64,000 nucleotides of DNA from Kiloniellaceae bacterium (GCA_021776175.1 JAJFGJ010000036.1:183106-247105); one strand, 5' to 3'. Numbered from the stretch's first letter, positions 51,200 through 60,749 are shown. Numbers and translations are program-made. The notes: a model not told the origin generated them from the letters alone.

Positions 51200-52942
51200 T
51201 TAACCGGCGGTGAGTTGGTCTGCTTCTTCCAGCCCCGATTGTCCGGATTTATACGGCGCGCCGTTGCGGCGCCAAGCTGGATCGGTATCCGGCCGGCCGA
51301 ACAAATAGCCCTGCAGGAACTGGACCCCCTCGCTGAGAAGGATTTCCGCTTCTTCCTCGGTCTCCACACACTCTGCGATCGTGCGCAGGTTAAAGGTCTG
51401 GCTTAGACTCAAAAGGTTGCGGATAAAGAGCTGGTTTTCTCGGTCCTGGGCAAGATTGCGCACGAAGGAGCCGTCGATCTTGACAACATCGACGGTCAAG
51501 GCTTTGAGGTGCCGGAATGTCGTGTATCCGGCGCCGAAGTCGTCAACCGCCACTTTGCAACCTAGGCCGCGCAAGACCGACACAAAACGCGCAGTGTCCT
51601 CGAGATCGTGAAGCGCCGCGGTCTCGGTGATCTCGACGATCAGGCGGCGCGCCAAGTCCGGTCGGTCCTTCAAGCGTGAGACAAGGGCGCGCAACCAGCC
51701 GCGGTCGCCGGCTGTCACGCCCGAGATATTAACCGCCAGGGTCACATTGGGATGCCCTTCCAGATCGTGCAAAGCCATGTTGAGAGAACGCCGGTCCAAG
51801 GCGCGCATCATGCCTAAACGCTCGGCCACGGGAATGAATTCACTAGCGGCGACAAGCTTGCCATCAGGCGAATACATGCGAAGCAGGCACTCGTAAAATT
51901 GAACCTCGTGGCTACGGGCGTCGACTACCGGCTGATAAGCGAAGGTCAAGCGATCGTCCTTAAGCGCTTGAGTCACTTGGTCGCCAATTCCCATGTCCGC
52001 CCGGTGACCCAGCCGCTGCTCCTCGGAGAGGTGATATACCTTCAGACAATCACGCCCGGCCGCCTTGGCCTGAAGCAACGCCCCTTCCGACTTCGCGATA
52101 ACATCGGAACTGGTGCGCGACTGGCTTGGGAAGTGGACCATCCCGATCGAGGCGGTCACGTAAATTTTTTCGGCCCCGGCCTGTACCGGACTTTGCCGAA
52201 TGCTCTCCAGGATACGCTCCCCAATCGAGGCGGAGCCATACGCCTCGCAAGCGTGCAATAGGACGCCGAAGCGATCGCTGCCCAGCCGCCCAATGAGATC
52301 GGTCGAGCGCAGGCAACGGTCGAGCCTGTGCGCCACCTCGATCAAGACCGCGTCGCCAACCTCATAGCCAAAAGCGGCGTTGATCCGATCCAGCTGATCC
52401 AATCCAATCACGGCAAACGCCCCGGCATGGCCGTAGCGGGCGCTATAGGAAAGGGCGTGATCGAGCGCCTCGCGGAGGCGGAGCTTGTTGTAGTGGCCGG
52501 TAAGTTCGTCATAGGTCGCGAGATATTCCAGCCGCGCCTGTTGTTGGCGGCGCGCTTCGACCAGTCGCAGAGTGCCGGAGAATCGTATCGGCGTACCGCT
52601 CGGTGACATCTGAACCGCGCCGCGATCGTGAACCCACTTGAATTCCCCAGCACTTGAGCGCACCCGGTATTCGCAATCGTAGGCCCCCGCGCCGGTGAAA
52701 TGCTCCGACAACGCCTGCATGCGATGCGGCAGATCCTCCGGATTGACCCGGCCATTAAAGTGATCCCCGGTCACAGGGACTCCGGCGCCATCCGCACCGA
52801 ACACGGACTCGCTCGATCCGGCCCACTCGATCTTATCTGTCGCAAGATCCCAGGTGTAGACAAGATCGCCCGACGCCTCAATGGCCACCCGCAGGCGTTC
52901 CAACCGCTCTAAACCTTCTGGATTTCGTGCAGGAAGTTGCAC
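51200..52942 (-). CDS. PAS-GGDEF-EAL signalling protein
   Basis: 580-residue soluble protein. PAS domain about 15-130 (VAIEASGDLVYTWDLATDKI, CEYRVRSSAGEFKWVHDRG), GGDEF about 145-305 with a degenerate signature GSDRF, and EAL about 325-560. EAL keeps the catalytic Glu as ECL (FYECLLRM), Asn in LAVNISG, Glu in IVEITETA, DD in VAVDDFGAGY, Lys in VVKIDGSFV and Glu in IAECVETEEE, so c-di-GMP phosphodiesterase activity is plausible while cyclase activity is not. The PAS domain suggests a redox or ligand input. Separate from phaR by 25 nt, convergent. Confidence 0.9.
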   Translation of the reverse strand: MQLPARNPEGLERLERLRVAIEASGDLVYTWDLATDKIEWAGSSESVFGADGAGVPVTGDHFNGRVNPEDLPHRMQALSEHFTGAGAYDCEYRVRSSAGEFKWVHDRGAVQMSPSGTPIRFSGTLRLVEARRQQQARLEYLATYDELTGHYNKLRLREALDHALSYSARYGHAGAFAVIGLDQLDRINAAFGYEVGDAVLIEVAHRLDRCLRSTDLIGRLGSDRFGVLLHACEAYGSASIGERILESIRQSPVQAGAEKIYVTASIGMVHFPSQSRTSSDVIAKSEGALLQAKAAGRDCLKVYHLSEEQRLGHRADMGIGDQVTQALKDDRLTFAYQPVVDARSHEVQFYECLLRMYSPDGKLVAASEFIPVAERLGMMRALDRRSLNMALHDLEGHPNVTLAVNISGVTAGDRGWLRALVSRLKDRPDLARRLIVEITETAALHDLEDTARFVSVLRGLGCKVAVDDFGAGYTTFRHLKALTVDVVKIDGSFVRNLAQDRENQLFIRNLLSLSQTFNLRTIAECVETEEEAEILLSEGVQFLQGYLFGRPDTDPAWRRNGAPYKSGQSGLEEADQLTAG

Positions 52943-53307
52943 CGGGCGATCACTCCATTCTTGGAATTTTCAAGCCGGGATAACCGTCCCGAAACGACCC
53001 CTTCCTGGGTCGACCTGACCTAGCGCACGCGGCGATAACGCGCTGTGTTTTCTTGACTGGATCATAGGTATCGGCGCTTTAAGAAACAATGAATGCTAAA
53101 ATATAGAAACAAGTTTAGGTGATTTATCTTCTCCATCAACAAATTATATCTCGAATGAATAACAATAAATAACCAAACAATTCTAGTTAATGTTAATAGT
53201 TAATTTGATTTAAGTGTAATTTTCCCTATATTTACCTTGAAATTTTAATCCAACTTCAATAAAATTTTACGCATATTCGATCGGTTGTCATCCGGTGCAA
53301 TGAAGAT
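52943..53307. other. AT-rich intergenic region
   Basis: 365 nt between the divergent EAL gene and the small hypothetical. From about 53085 to 53285 the sequence is strikingly AT-rich, with repeated TTAA clusters near 53184-53210 (TTAATGTTAATAGTTAA) and A/T tracts, against GC-rich flanks. No gene or RNA was recognised. It may be a promoter with UP elements or a nucleoid-protein binding site. Confidence 0.6.
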
Positions 53308-53787
53308 ATGACCCTGCTTTTAGCGCCAGTGCCACTTTCTTCGCTCCCAGCCGATATTGGGGGGGCGCCAAAAGGCCGGGGCCATGGGCCCACGGTGCCG
53401 GCGGTCGAGCGCGCGCGCGGCCTGCGCGACGCGCTTCGCGATCAAGCGCAGGAGCGCCCTGGCAGTGCCCCGCGGCCCGATATCCAAGATCAAGAAACGC
53501 AACGCTCCGCGATCCGCAATACCGCCCACCGGCGTGAGCGGGAGGGACGGTCCCAACATGCCGGTCCCATCCTCTCCGATACCCTGGCCACTGGGACACC
53601 GCTAAGCGGAAGCGGCTTCTCAACACCCTTTCTAGCCCAGTTCTTCGGGCAGGACGCGGGGTCGCCCCAGATCTTCATCCCAGAACACCGCGACGCGGCA
53701 GGGCGCGGCAGCGATGCCTACCGGCAGGCCGGCGCGGCCCCGCCGGCATATTCCCAAGAACCTGCCCACTTCCGCTTCGCGATCTAA
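53308..53787 (+). CDS. small hypothetical protein
   Basis: 159-residue protein, mostly disordered and Arg/Pro-rich at first, then a more ordered end with GFSTPFLAQFFGQDAGSPQI and SDAYRQAGAAPPAYS. Short alphaproteobacterial proteins with an FLAQ...AYR pattern near the C-terminus exist (recalled, not searched). Codon use (GC at third positions) favours this frame over the alternatives. No clear ribosome-binding site; the true start may be an internal GTG. Function unknown. Confidence 0.45.
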   Translation: MTLLLAPVPLSSLPADIGGAPKGRGHGPTVPAVERARGLRDALRDQAQERPGSAPRPDIQDQETQRSAIRNTAHRREREGRSQHAGPILSDTLATGTPLSGSGFSTPFLAQFFGQDAGSPQIFIPEHRDAAGRGSDAYRQAGAAPPAYSQEPAHFRFAI

Positions 53788-53911
53788 GCCCGGTTAACGG
53801 CTCTTTACCCGAACGAAGGCAAATCCTGCGCAAATACCCGGCCAGCGGGCGACGAGGGAGCGCGGCTCAAGGTGCCCGCCCAGATCGCCATAGTGACCGG
53901 GTGAAAGAGCA

Positions 53912-55369
53912 ATGCAGCTGAACTTCCTCTCTGCCAAAGGCCGGGAAAACCTGGCGCTATTTCTTATTTGCGCCTTGGTTCTGTTCCGCAATTTCTTCTT
54001 TCTGATCGATGGCTTTGGAGAGCCGGACTCGGCCCGGCTATTGAACGATGCGATCGTATGGAGCAAAGCCGGGTATTTGGACCCCACGCTCACCGACTAC
54101 CGGGCAAGGATAAGCCCGCTCTACATATACGCGCTAAAAATCTTGGTCGATTTCGGCATCGGCTACGACACCATCATTTACATCATGAATTCGACCAACG
54201 CCGTCGCTGGCTCTCTTACTTTTTTTATCGCATTCATATTTCTTCGGCAATTTCTACCCTTGAGCGGCGCGCTTGCCAGTGTGGCAGTTCTGGCGTTCGC
54301 ACCGAGCGCGTTCCTGGCGTCCATATACGCCATGCCGCATGCAATCGGTTTCTTCTTTTTCCTTCTGTCGCTTGCCGCATTCACCGCCGCGCTTCTAAGC
54401 CCTGGACGAAATTCCTGGCTATGGTGGGCGACCGGCGTGACCAGCCTGTGCCTGGCGGCGGCCATAAAGGCCGACATCCTGCTCGGCGCCGGGGCCTTCC
54501 TGGGTGTGCTCATCTATGCGAGAAGGACGGCGGTGCCGGATCTGGCCAGGGCCGGGCTCTGGATCGCGGCGGGCGCTCTGGCGCCGATTCTCCTGCATGC
54601 GGTTCTGGTTCCCGAGCTAGCCTCGGTCTCCCAAGCCGCCACCTTCGCCACCGAGTGGAGCCAAAAATACACGATCGGCCTCAACAACTTCTTCGGTTTG
54701 GAGAACGCCCTCAGCATGGCGCTTTTCACCGGGCCGGTTTTTTTAGTGCTGTTCGCGATCGCCATAATCGCGGCTCTGAGATCGCCCAAGGACAGGAACA
54801 TCGCGATCCTGGCCCTGCTGTGGATATTGCCCATCGTGCTGTTTTGGGGATTACGCCCTCATAACAGCGCCCGCCATCTCTTCCCCGCGGTCGTTCCCAT
54901 GGCTTTGGTTTTGGGCTGGGCCGCGACGCGGGTCTCCGCGACCTCGCGCGGGCGCCTAGCATTGGCGCTGACCATCGTGGTCTCCAACTATATCTGGATT
55001 CCGCCCATGGGAAGCACGGTCGCGCCAAGCACGCAAATACTCAACTCGACAGCGGTTCTCCAACGCAAGATCGATGGCTTAATGGTCATGGGGCGGGGAA
55101 TCGAGAACTCGGGCGCCACGGACCACGTTATCATCGGAAACGGGTTCTTGCCCTACATGGTCTTCAATGTCTTGAGAAACGCCGGTATGATTTCCATCGA
55201 AGCGGACGGGCTTCGGATTGCCACGCTCGGCGGTGCCGATTTCACGCTGAGGCAACGTATCGCGAAAACCCCCGAGACGGCCGAAAAGGCCGCGCGGGAT
55301 GCTTTGGACCGGGGCCGCCGGGTCTGGTTGACTCAAGTTGGCCAGGGCGATCCCGGGCGGGACCGATAA
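53912..55369 (+). CDS. GT-C fold membrane glycosyltransferase-like protein
   Basis: 485-residue polytopic membrane protein with roughly 10-11 hydrophobic helices (ALFLICALVLFRNFFFLI, IGFFFFLLSLAAFTAALLSP, VFLVLFAIAIIAALR). The first periplasmic loop has GFGEPDSARLLNDAIVWSKA, where GT-C enzymes carry their acidic catalytic residues, and a C-terminal soluble domain (about 385-485). This is the pattern of GT39/ArnT-like transferases using polyprenyl-phosphate sugars. Substrate and acceptor unknown; no neighbouring sugar genes. Confidence 0.7.
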   Translation: MQLNFLSAKGRENLALFLICALVLFRNFFFLIDGFGEPDSARLLNDAIVWSKAGYLDPTLTDYRARISPLYIYALKILVDFGIGYDTIIYIMNSTNAVAGSLTFFIAFIFLRQFLPLSGALASVAVLAFAPSAFLASIYAMPHAIGFFFFLLSLAAFTAALLSPGRNSWLWWATGVTSLCLAAAIKADILLGAGAFLGVLIYARRTAVPDLARAGLWIAAGALAPILLHAVLVPELASVSQAATFATEWSQKYTIGLNNFFGLENALSMALFTGPVFLVLFAIAIIAALRSPKDRNIAILALLWILPIVLFWGLRPHNSARHLFPAVVPMALVLGWAATRVSATSRGRLALALTIVVSNYIWIPPMGSTVAPSTQILNSTAVLQRKIDGLMVMGRGIENSGATDHVIIGNGFLPYMVFNVLRNAGMISIEADGLRIATLGGADFTLRQRIAKTPETAEKAARDALDRGRRVWLTQVGQGDPGRDR

Positions 55370-55382
55370 GCCGGCCTATAGC

Positions 55383-58040
55383 TCAAAAACTCAGCGAGAT
55401 ATCCCGGTGGATGGATAGGCAGGAGGCCACTTCCTTAGCTTGCTCCGTGGCCAGCCGGGCCTGCTGGCGAAGGCCGATGGTCTGGGCGATCGCGGCGTCA
55501 TAGGCGGCGAGCCCCGGCCCCAGTTTTTCCACCGCCTCTTGTCGCCACGCCACCTCCGCCGTGAACAGCTCTAGGGCCGCCGCCAGTTGCTTGGCGGCCT
55601 TGTCCCGCTTGGGAGACTCGCCCTTCATGGCCCGGCGGGCCTTGTTGAGTTTCGATTTGATTTTCGACGTACCGTCGCCCAAGGCGCTGCTCGCGGCCTT
55701 TATGGTGATCATGGCTTCCACGCCGGGGGCCGTGGCGATCACCTGCGCCAGCGCCTCGATCTGCCCTTCCAGGGCGGCAAGAGCTGCGGTTCCGGTAAGG
55801 AGTTTTCGCACTTCGATCAACGGCTCGTAAGCATCGTCGACATTGCGGCGGTAGGTGCGCCGGGCCTTGGTCTCGGTGCCGGCCAGCGCCAGGTATTCCT
55901 TATGGCCCGCCGCCCATGCCGGCGGCGTGCCGGCTTTGAGGTCATCCTTCTGGCGGTTCAGGTCTTCAATGCGGGCCTCCAGCTCCAATATCTCCTCGGC
56001 ACTGCCGGTGCCGTAGCGCGACATGTCGTCCTTGTCCTTGGAATGCCGCTTGATTTTGCGGTCGAGAGCCCACGTTTCAACCCGGATGTCGCGCACCTGG
56101 GCGTGCAGGGGCGCGAAGCCGGGGACGAAGGCGGCGATGGCGACCTCCGCCGCTCTTACCTTTTCCACTAGGCCAAAGGTGGCCTCCGCCTTCTTGAATC
56201 CGTCCTCCAGGGATTTTTGGTACTTGTCCGGCAGGCTGCCCAGGGGCAGAGCCCTGGCCACCGCGATGCTGGCTTTAAGGCGGCCGCCATCCTGGTCGAA
56301 TACGCCGAAAAGATATTGCTCCAGGCACGCCTGCAGCCGGGGATTCTTAGGCGGCGGCGCGGTTTCGGAGGTCAGATAGACCCGGTTGGGAAGGTAATTC
56401 ACCAGGGGCGGGGATAGGCCCACGATCACCAGCCCGATCAACTGCAAGGCGATGAAGGGTATCACGCCCTTATACATTTCGATGGTCTTGACGATGGCCG
56501 GCGCCACGCCGCGCAGATAGAACAGAGCGAAACCAAAGGGCGGAGTCAGGAACGAGGTCTGCATGTTGACACCAATCATCACCCCCAGCCACACGGCGGT
56601 AACATTGGCGGTCGGGTCGGCCAAGAGGATGGGGGCGACAATGGGCACCACCACCACGGCGATCTCGATGAAGTCCAGGAAAAAGCCGAGCACGAAGATC
56701 ACCGCCATGACGACGACAAACTTGGTCACGAAACCGCCGGGCAGACCGGTCAGGAAATCCTTGACCAATTCCTCGCCGCCAAAGGCGCGGAAGGCGGCGG
56801 TCAACATGGCGGCGCCGATGAGGATAATAAACACCAGGGACGTGGTCTTGGCGGTTTCCACCATCACGCCCTGAAGGGTGTCGTCGATCTTGTAGGCGCG
56901 CCAGCCGCTCCACAGCAGCGAAGCCAGGAAGGCGGCCGAGGCGACGGCGGCCAAAACAACGCCGATCCACCCGGACGCGCCCTGGATATTCTTCACGTTG
57001 ATGTCGAAGGTGCTGAGCACCGCCACCAGAGCAGCGATGGAGGCGATAGCCAGGAGCGCTGGATGGTAGGCGCCTTTCCTGTCGCCCATCAAACGGTAGC
57101 CGGCCATGACCATGGCGCCGACGGCGCCCAGGGCGCCAGCCTGGTTGACCGTCGCCACGCCCATGACGATGGAGCCAAGCACGGTGAAGATCAACGCCAG
57201 TGGCGGCACCAGAACCATGAACACACGCTGGGCGAACGCGCGGTCGAACTTGCCTTTGTAAGGGGCCGGCGGCGCCATGTGGGGGCGGATCAGAGCCACC
57301 ACCAGAATATAAAGAATGTATAATCCGACCAGCACCATGCCGGGCAAGAAGGCGCCCAGGAACATGTCGCCGGCGCTGGTGGAGGTCAGGTCGAACTCCG
57401 TCGGCAGGGAAACCTTACCGGTACCCAGCTTGTAGTCGGCGGTGCGTATGGCGCTGGCTTGGTCGGTGGCGTTGGAAAGCTGGTCGGCCAGGATGATCAG
57501 CACGATGGACGGCGGGATGATCTGCCCCAAGGTGCCCGAGGCGTTGATCGTACCCGTGGCCAGGGAATGGGAATAATTGGCGCGCAACATCACCGGCAAG
57601 GAGATCAGCCCCATGGCGATGACCGTGGCGCCGACGATGCCCGTGGTCGCCGCCAGCAGCGCCCCGACGATGACCACGGAAATGCCCAGGCCGCCGGGGA
57701 CGGGCCCGAAAAGCTGGGCCATGGTGATCAGCAGATCCTCGGCGATCTTGGATCGCTCGAGCATGATGCCCATGAAGATGAACAAGGGCACGGCGATCAA
57801 GGTATCGCGCTCCGCCTCCCAATAAATGCCGCGGAAGTTGGTCACCCCCGCCGACAGCCATTGGAGAGGTCCCCCGTGGACGAAATAGGCCGCCGTATCG
57901 CCTTCGAACAGAAGGCCGGAGACGGCAGCCAGGGCAATGGTCACGATGGCAGAACCAGGCAGGGCGAAAGCCACCGGGAAACCGCCGCCCAGCGCCAACA
58001 TCATGGTCAGCATGAGGACGATCAGAAAGACTATTTCCAT
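55383..58040 (-). CDS. dctM: TRAP transporter large permease (DctM) with long C-terminal extension
   Basis: 885-residue protein. Residues about 1-545 form the DctM permease: MLALGGGFPVAFALPGSAIV, DTLIAVPLFIFMGIMLERSK, GALLAATTGIVGATVIAMGL, ASGTLGQIIPPSIVLIILAD and VWLGVMIGVNMQTSFLTPPF. From about residue 548 (LPNRVYLTSETAPPPK) a ~338-residue hydrophilic, helical region follows, with coiled-coil-like stretches (AEEILELEARIEDLNRQKDD and GTAALAALEGQIEALAQV). Most DctMs end after ~430 residues, so this tail is unusual. Lies 12 nt after dctQ; last gene of dctPQM. Confidence 0.9.
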   Translation of the reverse strand: MEIVFLIVLMLTMMLALGGGFPVAFALPGSAIVTIALAAVSGLLFEGDTAAYFVHGGPLQWLSAGVTNFRGIYWEAERDTLIAVPLFIFMGIMLERSKIAEDLLITMAQLFGPVPGGLGISVVIVGALLAATTGIVGATVIAMGLISLPVMLRANYSHSLATGTINASGTLGQIIPPSIVLIILADQLSNATDQASAIRTADYKLGTGKVSLPTEFDLTSTSAGDMFLGAFLPGMVLVGLYILYILVVALIRPHMAPPAPYKGKFDRAFAQRVFMVLVPPLALIFTVLGSIVMGVATVNQAGALGAVGAMVMAGYRLMGDRKGAYHPALLAIASIAALVAVLSTFDINVKNIQGASGWIGVVLAAVASAAFLASLLWSGWRAYKIDDTLQGVMVETAKTTSLVFIILIGAAMLTAAFRAFGGEELVKDFLTGLPGGFVTKFVVVMAVIFVLGFFLDFIEIAVVVVPIVAPILLADPTANVTAVWLGVMIGVNMQTSFLTPPFGFALFYLRGVAPAIVKTIEMYKGVIPFIALQLIGLVIVGLSPPLVNYLPNRVYLTSETAPPPKNPRLQACLEQYLFGVFDQDGGRLKASIAVARALPLGSLPDKYQKSLEDGFKKAEATFGLVEKVRAAEVAIAAFVPGFAPLHAQVRDIRVETWALDRKIKRHSKDKDDMSRYGTGSAEEILELEARIEDLNRQKDDLKAGTPPAWAAGHKEYLALAGTETKARRTYRRNVDDAYEPLIEVRKLLTGTAALAALEGQIEALAQVIATAPGVEAMITIKAASSALGDGTSKIKSKLNKARRAMKGESPKRDKAAKQLAAALELFTAEVAWRQEAVEKLGPGLAAYDAAIAQTIGLRQQARLATEQAKEVASCLSIHRDISLSF

Positions 58041-58052
58041 GGCTTTCCGTCC

Positions 58053-59189
58053 TCAGACCGTCGCCGGCTCAGCGGAGTCCGTCCGGGGCGCGGAGGTTTT
58101 GCCCGGCTGGCGCAACAGCACGGAGGCGTTGCTCAACAGGTAGCCCATGAACTGGATCAACATGCCGAACGCGAAAATCATCAGGAAACCGGCCAACAGG
58201 TATTTGACGTACAAGCCGTAGCCGGACTGGGTAACTTCGAAATTGAGAAGCGGCCCGGAAATTACATTGGCCCGGCCCCACATGCCCCGGGTGAGGATGG
58301 TCCAACACAGAGGCAGACCCAGGAACAGACAGCCCAAGGTATTGGTCCAAGCCTTACCCCGCTCGCTGTAGTTGGCATAGAGGATATCCACCCGCACGTG
58401 GCCTTCCTTGATCAAGGTATAGGGGCTGGCGAAAAGGAACAGGGCGCCGTACCAGAAACGCACCAGATCGCCCATGAAGGCCTGTTCGTAGGAAAAGACG
58501 AAACGGGCGATGACGATCTGCACCTCGGCGGCGACAATCAAGAGCGCCAGCCAAGTGAACCCCAAGGTGCGCGAGTACCTGGCAAGGACCAGGGCCACCA
58601 CCATCAAGGGGTAGTGAACGACTTGGCCCCGGAAGCTGGGCCGGCCCATATTTTTGGCGATATCGACGCCCAGCAGATGGTGAAGTGTCCCCTCCACCCG
58701 CATGAAGGATACCGCCAGGTCCGCGATCCCGATCAGCAAAACCGAGAAAAAAGCCCAGCGGATGAAGAATTCGGTGAGCCCGAACAGGATGTCCGCATCC
58801 TCAAGCAGGGTGCGGTGGGGGGTGCGGCGGACGAAGACGGCGACGGCCGCCACGGCGAGGGCGTAAAGGCCAAACTGAACCCAACCCTGGGCCACGGCGG
58901 CGCCGGCCAGGGTTTCGGGCGGTTCTTCCGCGCCGAGCAAGCCCAAGTGGTCGAACAGGGCGGGAACGCCCGGCCAGTTAAGCACGAAACTCAAATAGGC
59001 GTTGATCAAAAAGAAGGTGCCCAGGGCGACCATGGATAAGGCGAATGCGCGCACCAGCGGAACAAGGGCGGAGTTAGCCGCCCCGTTTCCTGCTTGAATC
59101 GAATCCTGTGGCACCGGCGCGATGTCGCCGGCTTCATGTGAAAGCGACATCATATGCGCTATATCGGGGCGGTCGGTCGGCTCTGGCAC
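58053..59189 (-). CDS. dctQ: TRAP transporter small permease (DctQ)
   Basis: 378-residue membrane subunit, longer than the usual ~170-230 residues, with extra N-terminal helices (VRAFALSMVALGTFFLINAY, VQFGLYALAVAAVAVFVR). The DctQ core shows FASPYTLIKEGHVRVDILYA and RGKAWTNTLGCLFLGLPLCW. GTG at 59189 after ACTGGAGT is the probable start; ATGs at 59153/59150 are possible. Works with DctM and the DctP protein encoded upstream. Confidence 0.88.
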   Translation of the reverse strand: MPEPTDRPDIAHMMSLSHEAGDIAPVPQDSIQAGNGAANSALVPLVRAFALSMVALGTFFLINAYLSFVLNWPGVPALFDHLGLLGAEEPPETLAGAAVAQGWVQFGLYALAVAAVAVFVRRTPHRTLLEDADILFGLTEFFIRWAFFSVLLIGIADLAVSFMRVEGTLHHLLGVDIAKNMGRPSFRGQVVHYPLMVVALVLARYSRTLGFTWLALLIVAAEVQIVIARFVFSYEQAFMGDLVRFWYGALFLFASPYTLIKEGHVRVDILYANYSERGKAWTNTLGCLFLGLPLCWTILTRGMWGRANVISGPLLNFEVTQSGYGLYVKYLLAGFLMIFAFGMLIQFMGYLLSNASVLLRQPGKTSAPRTDSAEPATV

Positions 59190-59217
59190 CCGTGTTTACT
59201 CCAGTCTGACAGAAGTG

Positions 59218-59251
59218 GAAAGCGGAGCCCCAAATAGGGAACTCCGCTTTC
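59218..59251 (-). terminator. intercistronic hairpin between dctP and dctQ
   Basis: GAAAGCGGAG (59218-59227) and CTCCGCTTTC (59242-59251) form a perfect 10-bp stem whose loop adds CCC/GGG pairing. No T-run follows. The location right after the binding-protein gene suggests attenuation or 3' protection that raises dctP relative to dctQM. Confidence 0.55.
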
Positions 59252-59275
59252 TTTAAGGTCAGAACCGTCTCGGAC

Positions 59276-60373
59276 TTAGACGCCGAGAACGCGGTTGCGC
59301 TGTGCGATGAAGGCCTGATCCGAAATCTTGGACCAACCACCCAGGTCCCTGCGGGCGGCCAGGAAGCTTGCGTGGATCTCGCCGGCCAGGGCGCTATGGC
59401 TGCTGACGTCATCGAAGACTTCTTCGGCGGCCTCGCCGAAGCTGTCGTAAACGTCGTCGTTGAACTTGCGCAGCTTGACGCCTTGTTCGTTGACCAACTT
59501 GGCCAAGGCCTCGCCGCTCTTGGCGTTGTATTCGGACATCATGACGTCGTTTTCCATGGCCGCGGCGGCTTCGATGATGGTCCGGTCGGTCTTGGAGAGC
59601 TTGCCCCACCAGGACGCATTCATGCCCAAGGCTAGGGTGGAGCCGGGCTCATGCATGCCCGGATAGTAGTAGTACTTAGCTGCTTCGTAGAACTTCATGA
59701 AGCTATCGTTCCACGGCCCCACCCACTCGGTGGCGTCGATGGCGCCGGAGACCAGGTTTTCGTATATCTGGCCGCCGGGGATGGAAACCGGCGATGCGCC
59801 CAACTTGGCCAACACGTCGCCGCCCAAGCCCGGAATACGCATTTTCAGGCCTTTGAAATCGTCGGCGGAATTGATTTCCTTATTGAACCAGCCGCCCATC
59901 TGACAACCGGTGTTGCCGGCCATGACGCTCTTGAGGCCGAAGCCGCCGGCCAGCTTATCCCAAAGTTCCTGGCCACCGCCGAAGCGGACCCAGGCGTTGA
60001 CTTCCGTATAGGTCAGGCCGAAAGGAACGGCGGTGAAATAGGCCCAGCCCGGGTGCTTGCCTTTCCAGTAGTAATCGGCGGCGTGATACGCCTGGGCGTT
60101 GCCCGAAGCCACTTCGTCGAAGGAATCGAAGGCGCCGACCCGTTCCTTGGCGGCGAAGTACTGCACCGCGATACGGCCGTCGGTCATGTCGGAAATACGC
60201 TGCGCCAGACGCTGGGCGCCGGTGCCGAGGCCCGGAAAATCGCGCGGCCAAGTGGAAACGATGACCATGTCGATGCGTTTTTGCGCCACGGCCGGCGCCG
60301 CAAGGGTGGTCGCGGCGGTCGCGGCGACCGTGCCGGCCACACCGGCTTTCTTGATAAATTCGCGTCTCTTCAT
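59276..60373 (-). CDS. dctP: TRAP solute-binding protein, DctP family (2-oxo/hydroxy acid type)
   Basis: 365-residue periplasmic protein with a Tat-type signal: KRREFIKKAGVAGTVAATA, then LAAPAVAQ (about residue 31). The ligand-pocket segment LKMRIPGLGGDVLAKLGASP contains the Arg that binds the carboxylate in the family, followed by SIPGGQIYENLVSGAIDATE and WVGPWNDSF, close to the sub-group with TakP (2-oxo acids) and the lactate-binding protein. I infer a 2-oxo or 2-hydroxy monocarboxylate. First gene of dctPQM. Confidence 0.9.
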   Translation of the reverse strand: MKRREFIKKAGVAGTVAATAATTLAAPAVAQKRIDMVIVSTWPRDFPGLGTGAQRLAQRISDMTDGRIAVQYFAAKERVGAFDSFDEVASGNAQAYHAADYYWKGKHPGWAYFTAVPFGLTYTEVNAWVRFGGGQELWDKLAGGFGLKSVMAGNTGCQMGGWFNKEINSADDFKGLKMRIPGLGGDVLAKLGASPVSIPGGQIYENLVSGAIDATEWVGPWNDSFMKFYEAAKYYYYPGMHEPGSTLALGMNASWWGKLSKTDRTIIEAAAAMENDVMMSEYNAKSGEALAKLVNEQGVKLRKFNDDVYDSFGEAAEEVFDDVSSHSALAGEIHASFLAARRDLGGWSKISDQAFIAQRNRVLGV

Positions 60374-60749
60374 GAGTGTTCTCCCTGTGAGTTTTATTCG
60401 TTAGTTAGTTCACCTGGCCGGCCCGCCAGGCATCAAGATCTTTAAATCGACGGCTACGGCTTAACCTAACATACAAGGCGGTTCCACATATTGGTAGGCC
60501 GCAAACACACCAAAGCCACAATACCTCATGGATTTAGTGGAAACGGTACGTGCCACGGGACCCGCGCGCAAGATCCGGCACGTCCAATAGGTAAATTATT
60601 CAAGGCCGTGCCAGGCGATTGGATCAATAATAAGACCAAACATTATGAGCCCGTATGTTCTCTCGACAACAGTGGCGGCACACCACAGATAGCCAAGGCG
60701 CGCCGCGAACACTCAAGAAGTTGTGAGGCCGCGAGCCGGGGCGCCGCGC
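60374..60749. other. intergenic region upstream of dctP
   Basis: About 375 nt between dctP and the 2-hydroxyacid dehydrogenase (both minus strand). It holds the TRAP promoter; CCTGGC (60413-60418) and GCCAGG (60425-60430) form a short inverted repeat 40-57 nt before the dctP start, a possible operator. A plus-strand 159-codon frame here and into the dehydrogenase gene is not credible. No regulator gene is adjacent. Confidence 0.5.

Noticed and set aside
53184..53215. CtrA box in the AT-rich island
   Set aside because: TTAA elements occur but with spacings of 3, 6 or 9 nt rather than 7; base composition explains them.
57459..59039. 526-codon plus-strand frame
   Set aside because: Antisense to dctM and dctQ with the same Gly/His/Gln-rich shadow composition.
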